A stretch of 32,143 nt of DNA from Aggregatilineales bacterium. Its GTDB lineage: Bacteria; Chloroflexota; Anaerolineae; Aggregatilineales; Phototrophicaceae. The notes beneath the pieces are model-generated. The model had not been told where the DNA came from. It searched no databases and worked only from the letters and a program-made list of their open reading frames with translations. Positions 17,301 through 25,540 of the stretch are shown one piece after another. The position numbers were made by a program, and so were the translations under genes. The stretch covers positions 1-32,143 of the forward strand of contig JAUQWZ010000041.1 of NCBI GenBank assembly GCA_030834905.1, written 5' to 3'. Position 1 is the first letter of the stretch; each line of letters begins with the position of its first letter.

Positions 17301-17604
17301 CGTCCTCATTGCACACGATGCTGTCCAGCCGGGTTCGGGTTTCAATGCTCACCGCGACCGGACCCAGTTCGCGCGTGATGACTGAACGCTGCGTGAGGTC
17401 GAACGGCGACTCGCTGGTCAACGACAGCATCAGGTCACGTGGATGGGCATTATCCACAGCGTAGCGCAGCGCCGACTCACCCAATGCGCGCAAGTAGAGC
17501 GGACTCAATGCGAAAAAACCTGTGACAAGGCTAAAAGCCACCAACAACATCAGCATTTCGCGTCGTCCGCGCCACATCCGGCTGAGGATCAACGACCAAG
17601 ACAT
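14374..17604 (-). CDS. FtsX/MacB-type ABC permease, 1076 aa
   Basis: Large inner-membrane permease. A basic N-terminus leads into a first membrane segment (LMLLVAFSLVTGFFAL), then a large outside domain of about 230 residues. Several segments follow (for example TVILFAGGVLLLLFYQLM and MTILALLAFVIGVPVAVGIVI) and a middle group near FVMMIIATLAIGIASLAL. A second outside domain comes next, then the C-terminal FtsX block with FAVLRALGLNGARVWSLL. This is the duplicated, about 10-helix layout of LolC/E-like or PF02687-containing permeases, larger than E. coli MacB (about 650 aa). ATG 17604 follows GAGGGGAG and the preceding stop, so it is coupled to the other permease. Confidence 0.88.
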   Translation of the reverse strand: MSWSLILSRMWRGRREMLMLLVAFSLVTGFFALSPLYLRALGESALRYAVDNAHPRDLMLSLTSESPFDLTQRSVITRELGPVAVSIETRTRLDSIVCNEDANVCLGDENRRAYVPAAYERLADRFTVVEGEYPTREGHAAISENVAQRTDLTVGDTITFYPNTPDETVVEIVGILAPVMPEDPFWLTQQIILQGQLIDVTDNSQRFDFGVIMSESAYAAQIVPIGRISTSYEWYIETNTNAFRAADLNGLTSALANVERAFRIDHPDLRMVSGLTTLFNQFQADLNAVEGTVILFAGGVLLLLFYQLMTTTALILERHAVEWSSITSRGGSAEQLGIMQAGTMTILALLAFVIGVPVAVGIVILVGRFSPLSNVLGAGLAVTTIPPLSFALSGMSALAAVVALTLPAIPAARTSLLRLKQSVSRPPTTPVWARYYLDLILIGLSVVLLLRLYFLFGGTSLEQLLADPSALIRVITTSAAQETGLLNDPFNLAIPALLITGTALLWLRLFPLIMQGIGVLFSRANGLIAPLALWNIARDPGHYAQFVMMIIATLAIGIASLALAATHDAGAWTTARNAIGSEVALTLADGTLPLNTLPGDVERLARYTTTDPNSGQQTTLYGISMEGFAALAGEMPETPARSGIELPTTATQVSMQVYAESVANEDVSTRLALDVVNSLGVPRSILFTTTDETVTSRFVLYTARLLDDPHLPYTIVGIRFLSRTESSTFEHVLYIDDLIYSTAAGVSAILDDFEDSTLPEWSLPAQTARPVSVTRAQAAGGDNSLRVEYAIFARGARLIEPVLSARPIPGERVIPVILSTAYADTFGSRSQRDSYTIGEIGVVTFALPEGNRDLRFRVMGFLPTYPAAGDRFLIAPSDDLLLFLNANASPESYYTNNTAWLTLPDRQMDTAARSQIEALPGLIGISEAWVVYNQLLREPLPNAIIGVLFAGFWVSLLLGLLDFGFYLAMTSARRATTFAVLRALGLNGARVWSLLTAEQVALITPALAVGVLLGIVLAYLLMPFLVLFGDEALRFPVGQIGGLLVVFVISFMALLTWAALGLTRSKIGQVLRLGDE

Positions 17605-17607
17605 AGG

Positions 17608-20600
17608 CTACTCCCCTCGATAACGCAGTGCTTGACTGAGCGACATACGGCGGATTAGCAATGTGGTGACGATCAGCACAAGGATCAGCAATCCGATAAG
17701 TAGCGCAGCATATTGCAGCAGTACTGTGGTATCAATTTCGACAAGAAATGGCGGCGTGATCGCACTGCCATCGGTGCTAATTGCCAAAGTTGGCAGCACC
17801 TGTGAACTCAGCAGCACACCCATAACCGTTCCTAACAACGCAGCCACGCCAAATACAATCATTTGCTCAAACGCCACGCTTGCAGCGATACGTCCGGAAG
17901 ACATCCCTAAAGCACGCAGCACTGCAAATTGCTCGCGGCGGTTTTGTGCATTCAAGGCGGCGTAAGCCAGCAAACTTATTACACTGAGGATGAGCGAAAT
18001 AATGAAAGCGATCAAGAGTAAGCGACTTAAACCCAACAGCAGCACGTCTCCGGATAACTGTTCGCGCGTGTCAGCAATAGTTAAGACATTCACAACCATG
18101 CGATTTTCGGGATTTACTGTATGGGTTTCCAACCACCCATCCGTATCCACACCTTCGGTCAGAGCAATCAACACCTCGTTGGGATAGTATGCAGTTCCAG
18201 GACGTCGGTTGAGGGCGTACAGCAGTGTATTGAGGTCGGCAACGATAAAAGGGGATTGATCGGCATACAGTGTGGGGAAATAGCTTGAAGTATCTTCAAC
18301 AACGAATGTATACGGACGACTATCGACATAAAGATCGAATGATGCACCGACTTCAAGTGCATTTTCTGCTGCGAAAGACGAGCTAATTACCGAGGGAATA
18401 GATGGCGCAGGTGGATACACGGCAATACCGAATGTAGTACGCTCCTGACGCTGCGACCAAACAACCGACCAACCAGGTTCTTCATCCGCGGGCATCCGTT
18501 CGAATTGACTTGTCAAAATCAAAGTAGGGTTATCTAATGTGAGTGACCAGGTTTCAACCTCCATCAAGTCGTCGTTGAGTGGTTGGTCATCGACATCCAA
18601 CGGCATCAACCCTGCAATTTCAAGCTCACGCTGTGCCATGGGTGACCATCCATTGCTCAAATTTGTCCGCCAATAGAGCGAATCAAGCGTTAGAGGGCTG
18701 GCGAGCCCAGTGTCAATTTCACCCGCGAAGTAAACCCATCCACTCACGCCTTCAAGCGCTGCCTGTAATCGGGATGTCTCTGCCTCTACTTGTGCTGGAG
18801 GAGCAAAAGCGTTGACATTGAGATTGAATCTTGAAAGGTTTGTAATATCCTCCACTCCTTCGATTGCGAAAGGATTCAACTGGACTTGTGAATAGGTGCC
18901 ATCTGCCCCACGCACGCGAACGAAGAACGTAAACTCGTCAAACAAAGATGAAATCAATAGGACGCCATCTGTATATTCCCCCGTCTGGCGATTGAGAATC
19001 GAATCGCGCAGACGCAATCTTAGTTCAAATTTAACACTCCCAGTTGGAAGGGGTATGCCCGCTTCAGGCAAGTTAGACGATAAGGGTAGTATCAATCTGC
19101 CTAAATCATCACGCCAATAAGCTGTGTCTTCAAAAGTTTCGGGGTCAACAGCGAGAAACTGTCCTGCTGTCACCCCTAAACCATCCAGTGATAAGTTCAA
19201 GTCATCAATGCGAAACCCGGTCGTTGCCGCACGCACACCATCCAACTCGGCGTAAGTTCCTAACGTCGCAGTGCTTGTTGTATCCGATTGTATATCTTGC
19301 TCGAAGAGCCGCACATCCGCCCCGACACGGTACCGTGATTGATCAGTATAACTTCGTGTCAAGGTTGCCTGAAAGCTTATTGCGAACCAACCAACTCCTA
19401 TAGCTAACGCCAACAGGAAAGCGAGTCGTGCATAATGTGCTGGATCACGGCTCACCGACCAAGTTGCCAATGCACTCTCGGCACCACGTCGTTCGGCGAA
19501 TAGTCTTGCCGTCAAGTCTGTTAAGGGTGGGAACAAACGCAGCGTTACACTTCCTAAAGCGATGAACAGTAAAGCGGGCGCAATCAATAATAGTGGGTCA
19601 GCACGCAATTCGCCTAACAAAGATTGTGCGAAAGGTGAGTTGGTCGCAAGCAAACGGAATAGTGCCACGCTGCCCACCACCACCAATAGAAGATCGAGAT
19701 AATAACGCTGCCACCAACTTTGACGACCTGCGCGTACCGTGCTGCCACCTGCACTGATGAGAGGTAGTTTCAGTACCGGGCGCAGTGTGATTATCAGCAC
19801 ACCCAATGCCCATACACTCATCACCGCTGAATATATGAAAGGGAGTGCATCAAGTTCGAGAGTCAATTGATCTGCCTCGGTGAGCAGAGGAGATAACCCT
19901 ATTAAAGCCTGTCTTGCGATAAAGGGGGCGACGAATGCAGCTATCACGCAAACGATTATCCCTTCGAGCGCCCGTAGAAGAATAATTTGGCTTTCGAATG
20001 CGCCCCGATTCTGAAGCATTGCCACCTCAGGGCGTTCGCTTCGTTGTGCAAGCGTCACTGTGATCAGCAGAAAAAACAGCACCAAAGCTGCTACTTGAAG
20101 CATCAACACGCCGAAAGGCGCGTTCAGCAAGTTGATCTCGTCAGAATAGTTTGTCAGTACGATAGGCAACTCGGTATTGAACGTGCTTGAAAAACCGTTC
20201 TCGACTTCTAGAATCCTTGTTAACTCGTTTTCAAAGTTATTCACTTGTCCCACTGCTCGTGGGATGCGCCCAAAAGCCAGCGCATCATGATCGAATAGAA
20301 AACGCCATCCTAAAGCTGAACTCGCCTGTGGCGTATAATCCCTGATGACGCTTAGCAGGTCATCGCGTGTGACGAGAATATTCGCTTCCGTACCATTTTG
20401 TGAGCTGTCAAGTCGCAGTGGGGAGGGAGACATCCAAAAAGGGTCATCAATCTCAAGAGGTGCGACAATCGCCGTAATTTCAGTTGTGACTACACGGCTT
20501 GAATCCCACCCCCGCTGATCGAGCGTGATGATGTCACCTACTGCTAAATCAAAGCGGTTAGCTATTTCAAGTGAAACGGCACCAGAAATATCAGCATTTC

Positions 20601-21078
20601 CTGATGGGGCAATTTCACCTTCTAAAACTCGGACGCGACTTTCCCAGTTTTCATAATAAGCTGTACGTAACTTTAAATCAGGAATGTCAGACCTATTGCG
20701 TACCACGAACATGGGAGATGATTCGCTCCAGATATCGATTTCGTTCAGCCATGTAGGGTTTACAGCATTAAAGGTCGCCTGTGCAGATTCACGAACTGAA
20801 TTATCCACCCCCCCCCACACATCATCCAAGTTAGTGTCAACGGGACTCAGCCCAATGCGGGTGTTAATATTGACAATTTCGTCGGATTGTGAGTCAAGGC
20901 GCTGTACCATCCCTACCTGCGCCACCAGCGAAGTATATAGGGGAGACATCGCACCAATTATAGTTGTGAGGAGAATACTTGCGATGACTGTTAAACGTGA
21001 GCGCCAGCCTGCTCGCATACGTGACGTGGCAAAACGTGCTGCCCAAACAAGTGGAACTGCTTTACTCAAAATTGACAA
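17608..21078 (-). CDS. FtsX/MacB-type ABC permease, 1156 aa
   Basis: Partner permease of the operon and its first gene. N-terminal membrane segment LTVIASILLTTIIGAMSPLY, large outside domain, then segments such as LMLQVAALVLFFLLITVTLA and ALEGIIVCVIAAFVAPFIA. A long second outside domain follows, and the C-terminal FtsX block contains FAVLRALGMSSGRIAASVAFEQM and final helices ending ALRYRGE. Overall layout matches the 1076-aa permease, with low sequence identity. The start is not an ATG. TTG 21069 with GCGAGG 9 nt upstream is more likely than TTG 21078, which is given here as the outer limit. Sampled GC is clearly lower than in the replication genes, suggesting separately acquired cargo. Confidence 0.87.
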   Translation of the reverse strand: MSILSKAVPLVWAARFATSRMRAGWRSRLTVIASILLTTIIGAMSPLYTSLVAQVGMVQRLDSQSDEIVNINTRIGLSPVDTNLDDVWGGVDNSVRESAQATFNAVNPTWLNEIDIWSESSPMFVVRNRSDIPDLKLRTAYYENWESRVRVLEGEIAPSGNADISGAVSLEIANRFDLAVGDIITLDQRGWDSSRVVTTEITAIVAPLEIDDPFWMSPSPLRLDSSQNGTEANILVTRDDLLSVIRDYTPQASSALGWRFLFDHDALAFGRIPRAVGQVNNFENELTRILEVENGFSSTFNTELPIVLTNYSDEINLLNAPFGVLMLQVAALVLFFLLITVTLAQRSERPEVAMLQNRGAFESQIILLRALEGIIVCVIAAFVAPFIARQALIGLSPLLTEADQLTLELDALPFIYSAVMSVWALGVLIITLRPVLKLPLISAGGSTVRAGRQSWWQRYYLDLLLVVVGSVALFRLLATNSPFAQSLLGELRADPLLLIAPALLFIALGSVTLRLFPPLTDLTARLFAERRGAESALATWSVSRDPAHYARLAFLLALAIGVGWFAISFQATLTRSYTDQSRYRVGADVRLFEQDIQSDTTSTATLGTYAELDGVRAATTGFRIDDLNLSLDGLGVTAGQFLAVDPETFEDTAYWRDDLGRLILPLSSNLPEAGIPLPTGSVKFELRLRLRDSILNRQTGEYTDGVLLISSLFDEFTFFVRVRGADGTYSQVQLNPFAIEGVEDITNLSRFNLNVNAFAPPAQVEAETSRLQAALEGVSGWVYFAGEIDTGLASPLTLDSLYWRTNLSNGWSPMAQRELEIAGLMPLDVDDQPLNDDLMEVETWSLTLDNPTLILTSQFERMPADEEPGWSVVWSQRQERTTFGIAVYPPAPSIPSVISSSFAAENALEVGASFDLYVDSRPYTFVVEDTSSYFPTLYADQSPFIVADLNTLLYALNRRPGTAYYPNEVLIALTEGVDTDGWLETHTVNPENRMVVNVLTIADTREQLSGDVLLLGLSRLLLIAFIISLILSVISLLAYAALNAQNRREQFAVLRALGMSSGRIAASVAFEQMIVFGVAALLGTVMGVLLSSQVLPTLAISTDGSAITPPFLVEIDTTVLLQYAALLIGLLILVLIVTTLLIRRMSLSQALRYRGE

Positions 21079-21363
21079 CCTCGCTCACGCATACTGTCCG
21101 GGTAGCCATGTTCGTTCGGTTGCGGGGTGTAGCGTTGCGCACATCCCTGATACTTCCAGCGTTGACTGCCCGACCGATGCTTCTTGATTTTCACTTGTCG
21201 TGCTTGTGCTTGGCAATGCGAATAAATTTTAATCCTCTCATTATACCTGTTCTTCGTTTACTTCCTCACTTTCTGCAAGTGATACGAACAGCACCCCGCC
21301 GAACTGTGTGATAAACTCGTTCTATGTTTGAGTGTATTGTGAAAATGTGCTACGGAACTAGAT
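21079..21363. promoter_or_regulatory. Divergent intergenic region between ABC operon and restriction-modification genes
   Basis: This 285-nt region should hold promoters for both directions. On the minus strand a perfect TATAAT lies at 21245-21240, giving a leader of about 150 nt to the permease gene; its -35 region (around GAGGAA) is poor. On the plus strand AT-rich words such as TGATAAACTC (21309-21318) precede the endonuclease start, but no strong consensus pair is visible. No hairpin or operator stands out. Confidence 0.35.
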
Positions 21364-22314
21364 ATGCCCGTTAATCTGGACAAACCACAGCGGTGGAAAG
21401 CGGATACGCAACTTTCCGTCGATGACTATAATCGCTGGTTTTTGGAGTACGCGCCCCTCACCTATCGAGAGACTCGCGCACGGGCGGCTGTCTATGTCGA
21501 GGACATCCTGCTGCGTACAGACAATCTGCGGCGGCTGACCGGTGAACTGCTGATGCAGCATCCCGACGCGCTGGAAATGCTGCGCATGTCCACCTCACCA
21601 CCGATTGCACGCGACCGCTTGGTCGGGCTGGCGCAAGTGTCCAAAAGCCTGATTGAGAATATGGAGCGCAGCAAACGCATTTCGCCCAACCTACCCCAAG
21701 CCCTCGTGCGTGAGCAACTTGAACGCATTACGACGGTGATCGTTCATATGATCGACCGCGACATTTTCGCGTGGTTCAACGGCGATGAGCAGCCAACGAC
21801 GGAAGCCGTCCGCCGGGCATCGACGGTGGTGGCCGATAGACTGTGCGGCATGTTGACTGACCCGCTCATTCGCAACGCTCAGGAGAAGCGGCAGCTTCAG
21901 CGCATCACCCAGTGGCTTGAGGCGCGCGGCTACTCGCAATCCGAGGTGCGAAATCTGCGGCAAATGCTGCCCGGAACCTTTGCCCATCGCGTCAACGTCG
22001 CGGCGATGCAGGAGGGAAGCATTGTGGTCAATATTCCCATCGATACGGTCATCATGCCGTTATCAGCGATTGCTGGTGATTTGCCCTTACTGGTCGAGGC
22101 GAAGTCGGCAGGCGACTTCACCAATACGAACAAGCGGCGCAAAGAGGAAGCGACCAAAATGCGTCAGCTTCGGAATGCGTTCGGGGAGCAAGTGCGTTTC
22201 ATTTTGCTGTTGGGCGGCTACTTCGACAGCGGTTATCTGGGTTATGAGGCTGCCGAAGGCATCGATTGGGTCTGGGAGCATCGCATGGATGATCTAGCGG
22301 AGTTTGGTCTATGA
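21364..22314 (+). CDS. XamI-family type II restriction endonuclease, 316 aa
   Basis: The N-terminus (DKPQRWKADTQLSVDDYNRWF then EYAPLTYRETRA) matches my memory of the XamI family, whose founding member cuts GTCGAC. A plausible PD-(D/E)xK site is present: D239, then E245-A-K247 in DLPLLVEAKSAGDF, followed by a conserved-looking TNTNKRRKEEATKMRQL. Its stop overlaps the methyltransferase start by 4 nt (ATGA), the usual tight pairing. ATG 21364 is preceded only by a weak GGA. Function: cuts unmethylated invading DNA and makes loss of the element harmful to the host. The GTCGAC specificity is inferred from the family. Confidence 0.8.
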   Translation: MPVNLDKPQRWKADTQLSVDDYNRWFLEYAPLTYRETRARAAVYVEDILLRTDNLRRLTGELLMQHPDALEMLRMSTSPPIARDRLVGLAQVSKSLIENMERSKRISPNLPQALVREQLERITTVIVHMIDRDIFAWFNGDEQPTTEAVRRASTVVADRLCGMLTDPLIRNAQEKRQLQRITQWLEARGYSQSEVRNLRQMLPGTFAHRVNVAAMQEGSIVVNIPIDTVIMPLSAIAGDLPLLVEAKSAGDFTNTNKRRKEEATKMRQLRNAFGEQVRFILLLGGYFDSGYLGYEAAEGIDWVWEHRMDDLAEFGL

Positions 22315-23894
22315 CGGTGGACACGCTGCACCTGCTTGAAAATCATCGTTTGGAGCTGCAAGTAGCGTTGGACGCTGGCAAATCGAAAGTCGAGCGCAAT
22401 CAGCTGGGACAGTTTGCCACGCCATCGCCGCTGGCGACTGCGATGCTTGAACATGCAAAGCAGCTGCTGTCCGTCAATCAGCCCGTTCGGTTTCTCGATC
22501 CGGCTTTGGGGACGGGCGCATTCTATTCCGCCCTCCTGCGAGTCTTTCCTGATGCCTGCATCGCTTCAGCGCGCGGCTACGAAATTGATCCGCATTACGG
22601 CGAACCCGCACAGTTATTGTGGCGTGACCGTCGCGCCGACATCGTGATCGACGACTTCACGCGAGTGGTGCCACCCAAACGCGATGAAGATAAATTCAAT
22701 CTGGTGATCTGCAATCCTCCCTATGTGAGACACCATCATTTAGAGGCAGAGGACAAAAAGCGTTTGCAGGCACAGGCAGCGCGGATCATACATGCCAACG
22801 TGAGCGGTCTCGCCGGGTTGTATGTATATTTTCTTTGTATCGCGCATGAATGGCTCCAGGACGGCGGGATCGCCGGGTGGCTGATCCCCAGTGAATTCAT
22901 GGACGTGAATTACGGCAGCGCCCTCCGGTACTATCTCACCACCCAGGTAACGGTGCTGGATATTCATCGGTTCGAGCCGGAAGAAGTCCAGTTCGATGAT
23001 GCGCTGGTGTCATCGGTGGTCGTGTGGTTTCGCAAGCAGAAACCACAGGCTGATCACGCGGTTCGTTTCTCGCTTGGTGGTAGCCTCGATAACCCGCACC
23101 TGGCTCAAGATGTTTCCCTCGCTGCTCTGCGCGACGAATCAAAATGGACGCGCTTTCCAAAACAGAGTGTTCGTGCTTCCAGCACGACAGAACTGCGCTT
23201 CCGTGACCTGTTTGACATCAAGCGCGGGATCGCAACAGGCGCGAACGATTTCTTCATCCTCACGGCTGAACAGGTTCGCCAGCACGCTTTACCCGCCGAG
23301 TTTCTGACACCGATCCTGCCTAGTCCGCGCTATCTGGATGAGGATGAAGTGTCAGCCGACACGAACGGCGATCCGCTGCTGAAGCATCGTTTGTTTCTGC
23401 TCGATTGCGATCTGTCCGAAACCATTGTTGAGTCGCGTTACCCGACCCTGTGGGCATATCTTCAACTTGGCATCGCACGAGGCGTACACACGGGCTATCT
23501 GTGCCAGCATCGCGCTGTGTGGTACGCGCAGGACAAGCGCACACCCGCGCCGTTCCTGTGTACTTATATGGGCAGACTGTCAAACGGCCACTCAGAGAAC
23601 CCGTTTCGGTTCATTCTCAATCATTCGCGCGCCGTTGCTCCGAATGTATACCTCAACCTCTATCCAAAAACGCCGCTTGACCGCATGATAAGAGAGCAGC
23701 CTGATCTGAAGTACACGATCTGGCGTTCCCTTCAGCATATTCCGGTCGAGAGGCTAGTCGGTGAGGGGCGTGTGTACGGCGGTGGATTGTATAAGCTGGA
23801 ACCGAAAGAGTTGGGCAACCTGCCGATAGAGGCAGTTTTCGATAACATCGACTTTGAGTTTCTCATGCTCCCCCGCCAGTCTGCGCTGTTCTGA
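22311..23894 (+). CDS. N6-adenine DNA methyltransferase (gamma class) of the XamI-type system, 527 aa
   Basis: Protects sites of the adjacent endonuclease. Motif X-like QFATP at 34-38, SAM-binding motif I FLDPALGTGAF at 61-71, and catalytic motif IV NPPYV with NPPY at 135-138. The order X-I-IV with a C-terminal target recognition domain (about residues 290-500, RFRDLFDIKRGIATGANDFF onward) is that of gamma-type enzymes such as M.TaqI. It modifies adenine-N6, probably in GTCGAC. It is co-expressed with the endonuclease by a 4-nt overlap. It has no helicase or specificity subunit, so a type II system. Confidence 0.9.
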   Translation: MTVDTLHLLENHRLELQVALDAGKSKVERNQLGQFATPSPLATAMLEHAKQLLSVNQPVRFLDPALGTGAFYSALLRVFPDACIASARGYEIDPHYGEPAQLLWRDRRADIVIDDFTRVVPPKRDEDKFNLVICNPPYVRHHHLEAEDKKRLQAQAARIIHANVSGLAGLYVYFLCIAHEWLQDGGIAGWLIPSEFMDVNYGSALRYYLTTQVTVLDIHRFEPEEVQFDDALVSSVVVWFRKQKPQADHAVRFSLGGSLDNPHLAQDVSLAALRDESKWTRFPKQSVRASSTTELRFRDLFDIKRGIATGANDFFILTAEQVRQHALPAEFLTPILPSPRYLDEDEVSADTNGDPLLKHRLFLLDCDLSETIVESRYPTLWAYLQLGIARGVHTGYLCQHRAVWYAQDKRTPAPFLCTYMGRLSNGHSENPFRFILNHSRAVAPNVYLNLYPKTPLDRMIREQPDLKYTIWRSLQHIPVERLVGEGRVYGGGLYKLEPKELGNLPIEAVFDNIDFEFLMLPRQSALF

Positions 23895-23915
23895 CAATTG
23901 AAAGGCAATAGAACA

Positions 23916-24503
23916 ATGGCAAAGGACACATCACACGTTTTCCAGATCAAGATTACTTTGCGGGACAGCCAACCAGTGATTTGGCGGCGTGTCCTGGTAT
24001 CGAGCAAGACGAAGCTATCGCAGCTTCATGAGATCATCCAGGCTGCGATGGGTTGGCAGAACAGCCACGCACACATGTTTACGGTCGGCACAGTGCGCTT
24101 CACCACGCCTTTTCAGGATGAAGATTTGATCGAACTCACCGCGATTGATGCGCGCCAGGTAAAGCTGTATCACTTGGTCGCGCCGCATCGTCCTTACAAG
24201 GGTGATTTTCACTTTGCGATTGAGTACGAGTACGATTTTGGGGATGGCTGGAGCCATGAGCTGGTTTTCGAGGATGTGTTTGACGCTGATCCCAACCGCA
24301 AAGTTCCGGTTTGCATCGCTGGCGAACGCGCCTGTCCGCCTGAAGATATTGGTGGAGTCTACGGCTACGAGTCGTTTCTTGAGGCAATCAAGAACCCTGA
24401 CCACCCCGAACACGCCGACCAGATCGAATGGATTGGTCATGAGTTCGATCCAGAAAAGTTCGACCTAGATGCGGTGAACACCCCTCTGCGCGCTCTCAAG
24501 TGA
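23916..24503 (+). CDS. Plasmid pRiA4b ORF-3-like protein, 195 aa
   Basis: Contains the hallmarks of the PRiA4_ORF3-like family: VFQIKITLRDSQPVIWRRVLV at the N-terminus, LHEIIQAAMGWQNSHAHMF, then FAIEYEYDFGDGWSHELVFE and CIAGERACPPEDIGGVYGY. The biochemical role of this plasmid- and transposon-associated family is unknown. ATG 23916 is preferred over the upstream TTG 23898; AAAGG lies 10 nt upstream of it. It follows the methyltransferase by 21 nt and precedes the UPF0158 gene by 9 nt, so all belong to one transcription unit. Confidence 0.88.
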   Translation: MAKDTSHVFQIKITLRDSQPVIWRRVLVSSKTKLSQLHEIIQAAMGWQNSHAHMFTVGTVRFTTPFQDEDLIELTAIDARQVKLYHLVAPHRPYKGDFHFAIEYEYDFGDGWSHELVFEDVFDADPNRKVPVCIAGERACPPEDIGGVYGYESFLEAIKNPDHPEHADQIEWIGHEFDPEKFDLDAVNTPLRALK

Positions 24504-24512
24504 GGCGACATC

Positions 24513-25037
24513 ATGCAGAAAATCAAAGTCAGCCAAAGCGATCTTGAAATGACCTTCGAGCAGTTCAGCGAAGGAGAGACGACCGCGTACTTGGACACAG
24601 CAGATGGCTCGATCACCTGGTTCGACGATTTCATCATGCGTCGGTTGGACACCCTGCTGACCGATGAAGAAACGCTGGAGCAGGTTGAACTCACCATCCG
24701 ACAGCAGGTTGACTTATCCGAGTCGGAACGCAATCAACTGCTCGAAGCAGCCCGAATCGAATGGAATGAAGGTGAGCGCTATCGCGTTGTTCCGCATCAG
24801 AACTCGTATGAGGGCTACCGGGATATGCAGGAGTTTATCTGGTCGTTGGAGGATGAGCGCCTTCGTGAGCTTCTAGAGGTCGCCATTCGGGGTTCAGGTG
24901 CGTTTGGACGCTTCAAAGACGTGATCCATCGTGATTCTACGGCGCGAGACAAATGGTATTTGTTCCGTGATGCGCGCCAGCATGAGCGCATCCTCGAATG
25001 GCTGCGCCGTGAAGGATTTGAACCGGAATTTGTTTAA
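24513..25037 (+). CDS. UPF0158 family protein, 174 aa
   Basis: The sequence YLDTADGSITWF near the N-terminus, then RYRVVPHQNSYEGYRDMQEF, IRGSGAFGRFKDVIHRD, KWYLFRDARQHERILEWLRREG follows the UPF0158 pattern across its whole length. It is soluble and acidic with no known enzymatic motif. The function of the family is unknown. It is second of a pair with the pRiA4b ORF-3-like gene, last in the run that begins with the endonuclease. Confidence 0.85.
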   Translation: MQKIKVSQSDLEMTFEQFSEGETTAYLDTADGSITWFDDFIMRRLDTLLTDEETLEQVELTIRQQVDLSESERNQLLEAARIEWNEGERYRVVPHQNSYEGYRDMQEFIWSLEDERLRELLEVAIRGSGAFGRFKDVIHRDSTARDKWYLFRDARQHERILEWLRREGFEPEFV

Positions 25038-25333
25038 GCCGAAATACTGCTTCGCGCGTTGTCAGGATTGCCACCCAAAAACTGTAATTCTCCGCAGGTC
25101 GCGTGACTCGACTTTGATACGCTGGTTGACATCGGTCAAACATGGAATGTCATGCGATGTGCAGTCAGCGTTGTTCTTTGCAATGTTCGCCATTTAATCG
25201 TAGGAACGAACACGCCGGAATTTTACTTCGACGGACTGTAATATTCCCAACCCTAAACTGGAATATTCCGGGTTTTCCCCGTAGCGACTTTGGTACGCTG
25301 GATATATCGAGCGCTATCAAGGGGAGCAGTACG
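25038..25333. promoter_or_regulatory. Repeat-bearing upstream region of the regulator/integrase unit
   Basis: This 296-nt gap contains an inverted repeat AATATTCC (25240-25247) / GGAATATT (25260-25267) and a 17-bp direct repeat CGACTTTGRTACGCTGG at 25109-25125 and 25285-25301, with 16 of 17 identical. The first copy is followed by a TTGACA-like hexamer (25126-25131) and the second by an AT-rich GATATATC, so both could mark promoter or repressor sites. This is a good place for control of the integrase operon. Confidence 0.45.
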
Positions 25334-25540
25334 GTGAACAGCCCAAACACCATCACGTTGCCACAGCCCGCGCAGAAGCGGAACATCCATTACATGATCC
25401 GCATGACGCGGGAGGAACGCGCGGCGCTGAATGCGCTGGCGCGGCAGTCGAAGGTCAGCACCGCCGAAATGGTGCGTCATCTTCTGTTTCAAGCCGTCGC
25501 GCTTTGCGCGGAGCAGAGGGAGGCAGCCCTTGAAGCCTGA
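25334..25540 (+). CDS. Small ribbon-helix-helix-like DNA-binding protein, 68 aa
   Basis: GTG 25334 follows AAGGGGAG by 7 nt; the frame remains open further upstream, but that part lies over the operator-like repeats. The core HYMIRMTREERAALNALARQ then VSTAEMVRHLLFQAV fits a strand and two helices, as in small CopG/Arc-type repressors. It overlaps the next small gene by 11 nt and lies upstream of the integrase. It is a candidate repressor or recombination directionality factor. Confidence 0.6.
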   Translation: MNSPNTITLPQPAQKRNIHYMIRMTREERAALNALARQSKVSTAEMVRHLLFQAVALCAEQREAALEA

